Source of the DNA: Candidatus Thorarchaeota archaeon
GTDB taxonomy: Archaea > Asgardarchaeota > Thorarchaeia > Thorarchaeales > Thorarchaeaceae
NCBI GenBank assembly: GCA_016840385.1
Contig: JAEOSL010000039.1
Coordinates: 1 to 28,737, forward strand
Direction: 5' to 3'
DNA length: 28,737 bases
How positions within the stretch are numbered: position 1 is the stretch's first letter; each line of letters starts with the position of its first letter. The position numbers and the translations under genes were made by a program. Shown here piece by piece: positions 16,056 through 24,151 of this stretch. The notes under the pieces are model-generated. The model did no database searches and was not told the origin of the DNA. It saw only the letters and a list, made by a program, of their open reading frames with translations.

Positions 16056-16078
16056 CTACCGGCGGCGCCACTTCTTCT
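16056..16078 (+). repeat. tRNA-Asn 3' fragment, att-like repeat copy 4
   Basis: It carries the same 23 nt as copies 2 and 3. It is the rightmost copy seen; to its right the genes are conserved housekeeping types, so it probably marks the right edge of the accessory region. Confidence 0.87.
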
Positions 16079-16086
16079 GAATTTTT

Positions 16087-16965
16087 TTACCTGAAGTCAA
16101 CATTACTACATCGAATCGTCTTCATTTCAAATTCATCAACAATCGCACTCATCTCTAAATCAGATGGTTGCTTCTCAAATCGAGTAGCTGCATTGAGTAT
16201 CTTCGGTAGTAGTCGAATATCCCCCGCAGTGATCACAAAACTTTCTGAAAGCCCTAATGACCAATGCACTGCCCTCTCAATGCTGTCTTGAGCTACTAAT
16301 GGTTCATAAAAATACGTGTTATGAGTTTGGGGGCTCGTTCCCCACGGTCTCCTTACAATGGACTTGATAGTTTGTATTGCAATATTGCGTTTGTTGCACA
16401 AATCAACTAGCTCGTTGAAATCAGCTGCATATCGAGGTCTCTGCATCTGTAAATAATTGTGAGGGAGTAAGACTGAATCAAAATCGAATCGGTCTAGGCT
16501 TTGCAAGTGCATTGCTGGCACCTTATGGCCGTGACCTGTTATACCTAGAAATCGTACCAGTCCCTTCTCACGAGCTTCAATGAAAGCCTCCAATGCACCT
16601 CCAGGTCCCATTACCTTCTCCCAGCTTACCGGGTTGGTTAGACCATGCATCTGCCAGAGGTCGATTTGATCGACTTTCAATCTACTAAGGGAGCGTTGAA
16701 GATCCTTCCATGCACCATCGTACGAACGACTACGTGACTTGGTTGCTAGGAAGAAATCATCACGATGTTCCTTCATCCATGGTCCAATACACTCCTCAGC
16801 ATTTCCATACATGGCCGCTGTATCAATATGATTGATACCATATTCAAGCAACAAATCAAGGATATGATCAGCCTCAGTTTGTGTTGCTTTACTCAATGCA
16901 TAGGATCCAAAAATAACACGTGTGCTTGTATGTCCTGTACGACCAAAATGTTGTTTGGGAATCAT
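16087..16965 (-). CDS. Aldo/keto reductase (292 aa)
   Basis: The protein is a TIM-barrel NAD(P)H-dependent oxidoreductase of the AKR family, which reduces aldehydes and ketones. The catalytic tetrad is complete: D48 and Y53 in DTAAMYG, K76 in ATKSR, H107 in WQMHG. The N-terminal FGRTGHTSTRVIFGS is typical of the family's first strand. The length of 292 is normal for the short AKR group, and there is no C-terminal ferredoxin-like iron-sulfur motif as in the MJ0133-like members. The ATG at 16965 has a gaggt site about 10 nt upstream. The physiological substrate cannot be read from the sequence. Confidence 0.92.
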   Translation of the reverse strand: MIPKQHFGRTGHTSTRVIFGSYALSKATQTEADHILDLLLEYGINHIDTAAMYGNAEECIGPWMKEHRDDFFLATKSRSRSYDGAWKDLQRSLSRLKVDQIDLWQMHGLTNPVSWEKVMGPGGALEAFIEAREKGLVRFLGITGHGHKVPAMHLQSLDRFDFDSVLLPHNYLQMQRPRYAADFNELVDLCNKRNIAIQTIKSIVRRPWGTSPQTHNTYFYEPLVAQDSIERAVHWSLGLSESFVITAGDIRLLPKILNAATRFEKQPSDLEMSAIVDEFEMKTIRCSNVDFR

Positions 16966-17072
16966 CTGTCACTACCTCAATAAAATAGGGAGAACCACAA
17001 TATTGAATCTATACATCCATTGATATTGTTCTTTCACTCATAGCAGCCGAGTATTAAGAAGTGCTTGAATCT

Positions 17073-17459
17073 TCAGTCACCAGTCGGCTTCACGGTTTTT
17101 CCTTCGACCATGAGAATTGAGGTACGTTGAGGGGCTCGAGTACGGTGTGAAACCCCTTTTGGAACCATAAACCCTTGACCAGGTTGTATGTCAAAGGTCT
17201 TCTCTTCAAGATCGATATGTAACAATCCATCAATCACATAGAAGAACTCGTCTTCATTATCATGGGTGTGCCAGTGAAACTCACCGTGAATGACTCCAAG
17301 CCTAACCACACAATCATTTACTTCGGATAGAGAAAAATTCTGCCAAGTTTTGTTACTCTCTTCTATTAGATTTGGAATATCTATGAGTTCCAAAGGACCG
17401 TGCTTCATGTCAAGATTGATTGAGTATTTATCGTCATCAGTCATATTGGATAACTCCAA
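17073..17459 (-). CDS. Cupin-domain protein (128 aa)
   Basis: The protein is a single cupin barrel. Motif 1 is H64-x-H66 followed by E71 within WHTHDNEDEFFYVIDG, and motif 2 is PGQGFMVPKGVSHR with H105, giving the usual 3-His/1-Glu metal site. Length is typical of small stand-alone cupins, which may be isomerases, dioxygenases or sugar-binding proteins; the substrate is not evident. The gene lies 8 nt after the stop of the 161-aa secreted protein on the same strand, so the two are probably co-transcribed. Confidence 0.9.
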   Translation of the reverse strand: MELSNMTDDDKYSINLDMKHGPLELIDIPNLIEESNKTWQNFSLSEVNDCVVRLGVIHGEFHWHTHDNEDEFFYVIDGLLHIDLEEKTFDIQPGQGFMVPKGVSHRTRAPQRTSILMVEGKTVKPTGD

Positions 17460-17467
17460 CCATGTGT

Positions 17468-17953
17468 CTACTTATTTCGAAGACCCCAGATTCTTGATCC
17501 GTATTTAGCAAGTAGAAGAACTGACACAAGAGCAATTATTCCGATATAGATTAGGGTGTTCAATGACTCACCAATGAATACGACCTGATGGGTTGCAGAG
17601 TGAACTTCTCCCACATTATCGACTCCAATGAGTGTGATATTGGTCGCTCCACCTTCATAATTGCCTGTGTTGAATTGCCAGCTGATGCTATTTCCTGTAA
17701 CAAAATGGACTTCGACTTCATTGAAGTAGACTGTTAGATTCTGAATAGTATCGGACCCACTCCCATGCAGAGTGAAAGTGCCACTGATTAAACTACCAAA
17801 ACCTATGCCTACATTTCGATTAACACTGAAAGTTAACGTATCTTGTCCAGCCACATTAAGAGAAAGACTGGATACCAAACCTAATGTAACAAAGAGGATG
17901 CAGAGAATTCGTAGAGTTTTGTGTGGATTAGATCGTGTATGCAACATTGCCAT
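17468..17953 (-). CDS. Secreted, C-terminally anchored protein (161 aa)
   Basis: A signal-peptide-like segment (about 14-36) is followed by a beta-sandwich-like domain of about 90 residues (Ig-like in style: TFTLHGSGSDTIQNLTVYFN, then GGATNITLIGVDNVGEVHSA). A membrane segment lies at about 132-152 with a short basic tail. It is probably a cell-surface protein held by its C-terminus. The ATG at 17953 has gaggt 4 nt upstream. No specific family recognised. It precedes the cupin gene by 8 nt. Confidence 0.75.
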   Translation of the reverse strand: MAMLHTRSNPHKTLRILCILFVTLGLVSSLSLNVAGQDTLTFSVNRNVGIGFGSLISGTFTLHGSGSDTIQNLTVYFNEVEVHFVTGNSISWQFNTGNYEGGATNITLIGVDNVGEVHSATHQVVFIGESLNTLIYIGIIALVSVLLLAKYGSRIWGLRNK

Positions 17954-18017
17954 GGATACCTCGTGACTATCTCAGACAATGTAAGTAAAAACCTCTCGGT
18001 CAAATGAAGCTCAATTA

Positions 18018-18302
18018 TTATTCTTTAACAGGAATCCTTGATATCTTGTACACAACTTGGTGTTTGTAATCGGGACATCCAGTCGTCATGAAATCACTAC
18101 CATCCCCTTCATCAGAGAAACTTCCTCCTGAGAGCATGACCATTATCCAAGGATAAAGGACATAGAATGAACTTGGACACATCTTTCCTCGATCTTCTGG
18201 GTAGTTGTATGCATCACCAACTTTCTGATTCAGTGAACAGTTACCTGTTCCCAGAATATCGATTACTTCAATTTTCACCTTGTATTTCGTCATAACAAAC
18301 AC
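18018..18302 (-). CDS. TIGR04076-like small protein (94 aa)
   Basis: The sequence has the layout of the TIGR04076 family of short prokaryotic proteins. An opening beta strand (YKVKIEVIDILGTGNC) is followed by KVGDAY. Next come a cysteine within GKMCPSSFYVLYPWIMVML, the GGSF turn, and a late cysteine in TGCPDYKHQVVYKI. The three cysteines C22, C42 and C76 match the pattern remembered for the family. The function of the family is not known to me. The start at 18302 is the outer ATG; a second Met at residue 4 (MTKYKV) is equally possible. Confidence 0.75.
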   Translation of the reverse strand: MFVMTKYKVKIEVIDILGTGNCSLNQKVGDAYNYPEDRGKMCPSSFYVLYPWIMVMLSGGSFSDEGDGSDFMTTGCPDYKHQVVYKISRIPVKE

Positions 18303-18397
18303 TGTTCAATACGTAGCTGATGATGTATTAGAAGGAATGCACCAACGCAAGAGCCTAGACACATAATACTGAAAACGGATGAGAACGAGTTCCAGTC

Positions 18398-18997
18398 ATG
18401 GCACCCAATGATGTTTCAATGACCGTATGGTGCACTCTAATTCCTCCAGATGAGATGGACAAGTTCTCAGAATACGAGGATGATCTGCGAAGTGTGAGTG
18501 CAGCCTATGAAGACTGGTTAGTTTCAATGAGAGGAAAAACGATTATTGGTGTTGATGTTGGAATTTTACTTGATAGAATACGTATCCTCATGATAAACAT
18601 TGGAATTGCATGTGCCATGAATAGAACCCTTGCAGAAGAAGTACAGTCCGTTGTTTCAGCTCATCTTAGAATACGCGCGCTTGGGATTGTAGGTGAACTC
18701 AAAGCAGATTCCAATGAGAAAGCTGCAGTCAAGGAAACCCTTGCGGTCTTCTTTAAAGACCTGAAATTTACGCGAGATATATTCCCTGAAGAGGATGTGA
18801 TGGGTGTAATCCCAGTAAAAGTATCTCTGGAAGCAGGGTCATCCAAAGGGTGTCTTGGTAAGCTCATTGGTTCTAAATCCAAGAAGGTTAGCGTAGATAA
18901 AGAGAGTACATTACAAGCAGCATTGTTAGAAAGTTCTAATGTATTGAAGAAAATCTACTTGCGATTGCTCAGTCCTGACCCGTGGGGTATATACTAA
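18398..18997 (+). CDS. Hypothetical protein (199 aa)
   Basis: The protein is soluble, mixed helical and strand, without membrane segments or a recognised motif. Residues 45-110 are helical with a hydrophobic face (ILLDRIRILMINIGIACAM). Residues 125-170 are more beta-like and end in a lysine-rich turn (GKLIGSKSKKVSV). The ATG at 18398 lacks a strong ribosome site. It stands alone, convergent with the phosphoesterase gene, whose stop is 8 nt beyond its own. I do not recognise a family. Confidence 0.7.
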   Translation: MAPNDVSMTVWCTLIPPDEMDKFSEYEDDLRSVSAAYEDWLVSMRGKTIIGVDVGILLDRIRILMINIGIACAMNRTLAEEVQSVVSAHLRIRALGIVGELKADSNEKAAVKETLAVFFKDLKFTRDIFPEEDVMGVIPVKVSLEAGSSKGCLGKLIGSKSKKVSVDKESTLQAALLESSNVLKKIYLRLLSPDPWGIY

Positions 18998-19005
18998 GCA
19001 ACTAC

Positions 19006-19584
19006 TCAAGGTTTACGGATGATTACATTGTCCTGCTTCAAGTAGGAAATTTCAGATTTCTTTACTACTCGCCAATCAGTCTGGTGAAGTGTGACCTTCA
19101 TCCCATTCTTCAAAATCTCCAGTTCTATGAAACTTGCATCATCGCGACCTCCCCATCCTCCTGTCGCTCCAGAAATCGTACCAGGATTGAGGAATAGCCT
19201 ATCTTTGTATAAATCGATAGCTGCCTTGTGTGTATGACCATGAACCGCTACATCTCCTTCAATCTGCATCAAAATCTCCCATAGTTGCTCGATATTTCCA
19301 CGGGGGCGAACTTGTGTGCCATGAAGAAGAAGGAGGTTGAAATCATCAAGTTGTATTTGTTCATGGAAATTGTATTTGCTACCATAGTCCATATTTCCAA
19401 CTACGATGAAACTTCTTGGTAGAGGAGGTAAAGCATTTCTGAAATCGGACTCTCGAACGAGGTCTCCTGTAATCAGAGCCAAATCATACTCCGTATCTTT
19501 GATGTGCTGGAAGAATTCCTTTGGAATTGAATCCCTTCGAGACGGAATATGGGTGTCCCCCAAGACAAGCACTCTATAGGTCAT
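19006..19584 (-). CDS. YfcE/MJ0936-type metallophosphoesterase (192 aa)
   Basis: The protein is a calcineurin-like phosphoesterase with all metal-site motifs: D10 and H12 in LGDTH, D41 in TGDLV, N64 in VGNMD, H88 in LLHGT, and H117/H119 in HGHTH with H115 nearby. The length is that of the YfcE/MJ0936 phosphodiesterase group, which is also the fold of eukaryotic Vps29. Its ATG overlaps the stop of the MutS-like gene (TAATG), so the two proteins are made together. Whether it acts on nucleotides, nucleic acid ends or as a scaffold cannot be read here. The pairing suggests DNA metabolism. Confidence 0.9.
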   Translation of the reverse strand: MTYRVLVLGDTHIPSRRDSIPKEFFQHIKDTEYDLALITGDLVRESDFRNALPPLPRSFIVVGNMDYGSKYNFHEQIQLDDFNLLLLHGTQVRPRGNIEQLWEILMQIEGDVAVHGHTHKAAIDLYKDRLFLNPGTISGATGGWGGRDDASFIELEILKNGMKVTLHQTDWRVVKKSEISYLKQDNVIIRKP

Positions 19585-21869
19585 TATTCTCTTAGTCTAT
19601 TGAGGTTCTCAAGTATCTTTTCATAGACAGCCTTCTTTGGACCCTTGGTTAGCTTTGATAGTCTTTCAACAATCAGTTCAGGAGTGCTTCTAGCAAGCGC
19701 ACCGAAACGAGGAGTTCTGTCTACAACAAGATCAAGATTCTCATCTAGGCCTCGCGCTTCGATACCATCTATTCGAAGAGGTACTGATGTGACTTCTTGA
19801 ATCTCTCTAGCCAAGTGGCTACAGATTACAGTTGAAGTACGCGGATCGCTTTGAAGAATCTCAATAAGACCAGCGATGACATTAGCTGCACTTCCAGGTT
19901 CTGTAATGGCTTCAACTTCATCGAATAGAACCAATTTTGATTTCTCTGAAACTACAATCTCAGCAAACTGCTTGAGGGTGGTTTCAAATGCTCCTGCACT
20001 AACCATTCCCCGGCTCTTGTAGAAGAAGTATAATTCTTCAAATGCGGGAACATAGGCCTGCTTTGCAGGAACTGGAAAACCAGATTGAGCCATTGTTATA
20101 ACCTGTGCTAGTGTTTGGATTATAGTAGTCTTTCCACCTGAATTTGCCCCTGAGAGCAAGGCACAGTTCTCACCATTAGTACCATCAGGTTGGAATGGAG
20201 TCTTTCCAATGCAATAATCGATTGGTTGAACCTTCCCGTGTTTTCCCTTTAGATGACTCTGCATGAGAAAGATATTGATGGCACCTTGTACACCAACGCC
20301 AGTGTATTCCATCGATATTTTGGGTGTTTCAAGCTTATAATCACGAGAGAATAGACCAACACCGAGGAATAAATCGAATTCAAGCAGAGTTTGAACTGCT
20401 TTCATGACGATTTCCCGTAAACTATCCAAGTCATTTGCAATCTTTTTGATTAGACTGAATTGTTTGTCTGCAAAGAGGCGTCGCAGTTTATCTTCCAAGT
20501 CATTGATTTGTGTAGAAACCATTTTGGCAGGAAGTGAAATCTCTTCGCTGATGACTCCAGTAACCCAATCTGACTCTCGGGGAGTGAGACCAAGCATCTC
20601 TGAAAGTTTGTCTTCTGCTTCTTGAATTGTAGAAGTGAAGGTTTCAACAACCTCTGCAGGGAGCATGTTCCTTAGGGCACCACTTTCTGCGCCATCCATA
20701 TCTGCAGACTGGAGGATTGTGATAATCTGTTGACCACCAAGAGTGATGTGGCTTTTAGAGATTCGAGTAGTAATTTCTTCATTCAGCCAAGATTCTGTTT
20801 CCGCAATTGCGGTTGGAAATACTTTCACCGCTTTTCTATATCGATCTATTTCAGGATCGATTCCTTGAGCAAGGTCGCCATTCTCATCCAGGTTTTGAAG
20901 AATTTCTCCGACTTTGCTGAGACCTTCGAAATCAAGCCCTGTGGTGAATTCCGTCATTGACTCATTTGACGGCAAGCTACTGAATATCTCTGCAAGCTTG
21001 CATGATGCATCAATTACACGATAATTTCTTGCATAGAAGTTTACAGTTCGTTCTGGCAATATGTCTTCGAATGTCCAGTCTTTACCAAGCATCTCAACAT
21101 TGTCTAACATATCCATAGACTCATCAAAAGCACCAAAGGGTGAAATGAAGAGTACAAGGTCATAACCTTGAGCATAGTCGACTCCACTTTCTCCTTCAGA
21201 GAGAACATAGACAGGGCACCACTTATCGATACCTTCTGTTATTAGCTTGTCAAAGACCTTGGCATCGTTTGTGATTACAACACGACCTTCGATTCGACGG
21301 GGTTTTGCCCTTCTATAGAGACCTCGAACCTGTGTTAGTAATCTCTTCAGTGTTTCACGTTGATCAGAACTCAATCCGTGAGCCATTGAAGCTGCATCTG
21401 CAAAATACTTCTGACGCTCAAGGATTGTATCCATTTTCTCTGGTGGCAGAGGGAAATAGAGGAATAGTTTGTCTTTTGCATAGGTTGTGTTTGTATAACC
21501 CTGCATTATCTCCAAAACGCTCTCGTAGATTTTACGAATATCACTACTACGGAGTAACATATTCGAGCTGACGCCAAACTGCTGTTCGAAGGCTCCTTTC
21601 ACGATATTGACAGCTTGCCTGGAACCAATTCCAGGAACTGCAGCTACCAAGTCAACTCGTGAATCTTGTATAACCTTCAGTGCAATAGCTTCAGTACCAA
21701 AATGGTCTACTAATGCTTTCCTAACTTTTTCTCCGATACCGGGTATCTGTGAGAGACTCTCTATCGCCAAATCTTGGTCCCCCGATTCTTGACTGAATCT
21801 CTTGCGAATATTACTGCTCTCCTTAAAGTCTTGACTCTCTGACTCAGTGAGATATGATGATCGTGCCAT
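19584..21869 (-). CDS. MutS-family ATPase with N-terminal HhH motifs (761 aa)
   Basis: Two helix-hairpin-helix motifs start the protein (IPGIGEK at 42-48 and VPGIGSR at 78-84). A long MutS core/lever region follows (about 270-540) and then the ABC-type MutS ATPase, with Walker A GANSGGKTT at 574-582 and Walker B LVLFDEVEAI further on. The mismatch-recognition domain of MutS1 (with its FxE motif) is absent. This is the layout of the archaeal MutS-like/MutS5-related proteins, thought to act on branched DNA or recombination intermediates rather than classical mismatch repair. The HhH motifs would add sequence-independent DNA binding. The downstream phosphoesterase is translationally coupled. No MutL is seen in the window. 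Confidence 0.88.
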   Translation of the reverse strand: MARSSYLTESESQDFKESSNIRKRFSQESGDQDLAIESLSQIPGIGEKVRKALVDHFGTEAIALKVIQDSRVDLVAAVPGIGSRQAVNIVKGAFEQQFGVSSNMLLRSSDIRKIYESVLEIMQGYTNTTYAKDKLFLYFPLPPEKMDTILERQKYFADAASMAHGLSSDQRETLKRLLTQVRGLYRRAKPRRIEGRVVITNDAKVFDKLITEGIDKWCPVYVLSEGESGVDYAQGYDLVLFISPFGAFDESMDMLDNVEMLGKDWTFEDILPERTVNFYARNYRVIDASCKLAEIFSSLPSNESMTEFTTGLDFEGLSKVGEILQNLDENGDLAQGIDPEIDRYRKAVKVFPTAIAETESWLNEEITTRISKSHITLGGQQIITILQSADMDGAESGALRNMLPAEVVETFTSTIQEAEDKLSEMLGLTPRESDWVTGVISEEISLPAKMVSTQINDLEDKLRRLFADKQFSLIKKIANDLDSLREIVMKAVQTLLEFDLFLGVGLFSRDYKLETPKISMEYTGVGVQGAINIFLMQSHLKGKHGKVQPIDYCIGKTPFQPDGTNGENCALLSGANSGGKTTIIQTLAQVITMAQSGFPVPAKQAYVPAFEELYFFYKSRGMVSAGAFETTLKQFAEIVVSEKSKLVLFDEVEAITEPGSAANVIAGLIEILQSDPRTSTVICSHLAREIQEVTSVPLRIDGIEARGLDENLDLVVDRTPRFGALARSTPELIVERLSKLTKGPKKAVYEKILENLNRLRE

Positions 21870-21939
21870 GATATACTGCTCCCGTATACCATTAGATATT
21901 GGAGTAGCATATTTGAAGTACTCATATTTTTGAAAAATC

Positions 21940-22815
21940 TCATTCAGTAGCAGAGGATTGTAATTCAGTTTCTGAATCTATATGAACTGTTAATTGGATA
22001 TTACTTGCTTGTTCTTTCAGATCGTTTTCAATTTGATCAATAATATCATGAGCCATTCTAACACTCATTGAATCTTGAACTGTTAGATGAACTTCAGCTA
22101 GTACAAGATTACCCTGTCTGCGACTCTTTAGGTCATGGAATTCGATAAATTCCGAGTGATGCTTATCCAGAATAGAAAGAATTGTTTTTTCCTCTTCCTC
22201 ACAAGATTGATCCATCAAACGTCTCACTGACCGTAGTATCAATCCCAGACCCATTCGTGTTATCAATATGGCAACTACAAATGCAAGGAGTGCATCCATA
22301 ATATACCATCCAGTTATTTGTACAATAACAAGGCCAATCCAAATACCTAAGGTCGAAATTACGTCCGATAGCAGATGTTTTGCATCACCTTCCAACGCCA
22401 TTGACCCACTCGATTTTGCTGTTCGTGTTAACAATATAGATATCCCAGCATTGATTCCTGTAGCTACAACAGATATCGCAATACCGAGATTTAGCTCAAG
22501 AAGCTCCGATGAAACAAAAAGTCTCCCTGCTGCAGCATTAACAATAAGGATGGCAGCAACTATTATGAGAATTCCTTCGAATGCACTGGATATATCCTCA
22601 ACTTTTTGATGCCCGTAATTGTGTGTATCATCTGCTGGTTTTTCTGAGATATAGATTGAAAAGAGCATCATCCCTGAAGCAAAAATATTAACTATCGATT
22701 CAAGAGCGTCTGATAGCAATGCAACTGAATTTGAAATATAAAATGCAATGAACTTGATACTAAAGACGACCAAGCCACCAATTATGGCGATTAGGGCTGC
22801 AGTGTTCTTTTTCAT
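21940..22815 (-). CDS. Cation diffusion facilitator (CDF) transporter (291 aa)
   Basis: Six membrane segments and a C-terminal cytoplasmic metal-binding-type domain (about 205-285) fit the CDF family, which exports Zn, Mn, Fe or similar divalent cations against protons. TM2 has SDALES (D36, E39) and TM5 has H147-x-x-x-D151 in AKHLLSD, the A-site residues. TM2 lacks the second Asp of the FieF pattern four residues after D36 (Ser here). The family signature YGHQKVEDI is at 67-75. The C-terminal domain keeps several His (H227, H243, H256, H278). The ion cannot be decided from these residues. Confidence 0.92.
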   Translation of the reverse strand: MKKNTAALIAIIGGLVVFSIKFIAFYISNSVALLSDALESIVNIFASGMMLFSIYISEKPADDTHNYGHQKVEDISSAFEGILIIVAAILIVNAAAGRLFVSSELLELNLGIAISVVATGINAGISILLTRTAKSSGSMALEGDAKHLLSDVISTLGIWIGLVIVQITGWYIMDALLAFVVAILITRMGLGLILRSVRRLMDQSCEEEEKTILSILDKHHSEFIEFHDLKSRRQGNLVLAEVHLTVQDSMSVRMAHDIIDQIENDLKEQASNIQLTVHIDSETELQSSATE

Positions 22816-22916
22816 TCTGATGCATCGTTTTAGAATTTAGACCTCCTTTTAGAGATTCTTACATATGCATGTTGATAATTTATCTAATCACGAGTTTGTT
22901 ATCCAATACTAAATCT

Positions 22917-23900
22917 CTAGTAACCACGATTCGGATCTATAATATTTAGTGGAGTTTCTCCTTGGATAAATCGTAGTATATTTTCGCCTGCAAACTGAAA
23001 ATACTCACGTTCTGTGTTCTCTGAATACCCTGCCCTATGAGGCGAGGCTACCAGATTATCTAGTTCTTGAAATGGCATATCACTTGGTGGATCACCTTTT
23101 CCGCGCCATTTCTTGGGATATCGCCACCACACATCCAACCCAGCTCCTCGAATCTTATTCTCATGTAGAGCATCAAACAGAGCTTTTTCTTCAACAATTG
23201 GTCCTCGAGAGATATTCACAAGAATCGAGTTAGGTTTCATCCATGAAATGAAATCTTCATTGACAAGTCCTTCTGAATCGGGTGTATGAGGTAATGATAG
23301 AATAACAAAGTCTGCTTCTTCAACAAGCGGTTTCACATCATCAATCTTGACGAGTTCTTCTGCTAAATCAGCATGCCTGGAGTTCCCGCTTCGAGTGGCC
23401 GCATGGATTGTTACATTGAATCCTTTCAGTCGCTTTGCTATTTCGGATCCAATATTACCGAGTCCAAGGATTAGACATGTTTTGTTTCGTATCTCGATAT
23501 TAGAACTAGGTCCTCCAAAAGCAAACTTCCAGTCGCCTTTTCGGAGTTCTCTATCGTTCGGAATGATATTTTTTGCAACTGCAAAGAGGAGTGTGATTGC
23601 ATGTTCGGCAACTTCTGCTGCATTGATGTGAGAATTGCAGACGATTAAATCATCTTTCTTTTGTATTGCTGAAAAATCGATATTCTCAACTCCAGCAGCG
23701 AAGGTTTGTATCATCTTCAGTCTGGTGGTGGACTCTAGGAGCTCTGTAGGAACCCTATTTGAGGCAATAATGTCAACATCTCGCCCCTCTTCCAATATGG
23801 ATTCCATTGCTGCATGTGAGATGATTACTTCTGCAGCATCTCCAAGAATATCTTGAAGTACTTTAGCATACTCGTGGTTTGATGCGACTAAGACCTTCAT
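22917..23900 (-). CDS. D-isomer 2-hydroxyacid dehydrogenase-like protein (327 aa)
   Basis: A Rossmann NAD-binding domain sits inside a split substrate domain: GLGNIG at 146-151, NISRGPIVEEKALFDAL with catalytic R232, and H288 in ASPHRAG. In the usual family signature LDVFxxEP, the glutamate assisting the catalytic His lies 29 residues after the Arg; here the stretch reads LDVWWRYP, so that place is Y261. An extended KKWRGKGDPPSD loop follows. It may be a subfamily with changed chemistry rather than a standard dehydrogenase. The gene has a long (about 85-nt) leader after its probable TATA box, with an 11-nt inverted repeat. Confidence 0.87.
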   Translation of the reverse strand: MKVLVASNHEYAKVLQDILGDAAEVIISHAAMESILEEGRDVDIIASNRVPTELLESTTRLKMIQTFAAGVENIDFSAIQKKDDLIVCNSHINAAEVAEHAITLLFAVAKNIIPNDRELRKGDWKFAFGGPSSNIEIRNKTCLILGLGNIGSEIAKRLKGFNVTIHAATRSGNSRHADLAEELVKIDDVKPLVEEADFVILSLPHTPDSEGLVNEDFISWMKPNSILVNISRGPIVEEKALFDALHENKIRGAGLDVWWRYPKKWRGKGDPPSDMPFQELDNLVASPHRAGYSENTEREYFQFAGENILRFIQGETPLNIIDPNRGY

Positions 23901-23915
23901 TCTTATCCCACAACC

Positions 23916-24018
23916 AAGGGCCTATTGAACCGTTGGGTTGATAGCAGCTGCTGAAATCTTGCCCAAAGTTGAACGCTCCCTAGATGTTCACTTGATGAAC
24001 CTAATAGGCCCTTAAATA
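23916..24018 (-). promoter_or_regulatory. Probable promoter and inverted repeat before the hydroxyacid dehydrogenase gene
   Basis: On the minus strand tatttaag (24018-24011) looks like a TATA box about 110 nt before the ATG at 23900. The sequence aagggcctatt at 23916-23926 is repeated inverted as aataggccctt at 24003-24013, overlapping the TATA box. Smaller palindromes (agcagctgct at 23943-23952, gttca...tgaac at 23986-24000) lie between. This looks like a regulator site or a leader stem. Confidence 0.4.
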
Positions 24019-24151
24019 CTCGGGCACAAGAGGGAAGTATGAGGTTGAACTGACACTTTAACTGACCTCACAGAGTCATTTCCAGTGCCGTTTCTGGAAG
24101 CACTTCACTCTGGTGTCCAAGTTTGTGCAACTTACAATGAACGGTATATGA

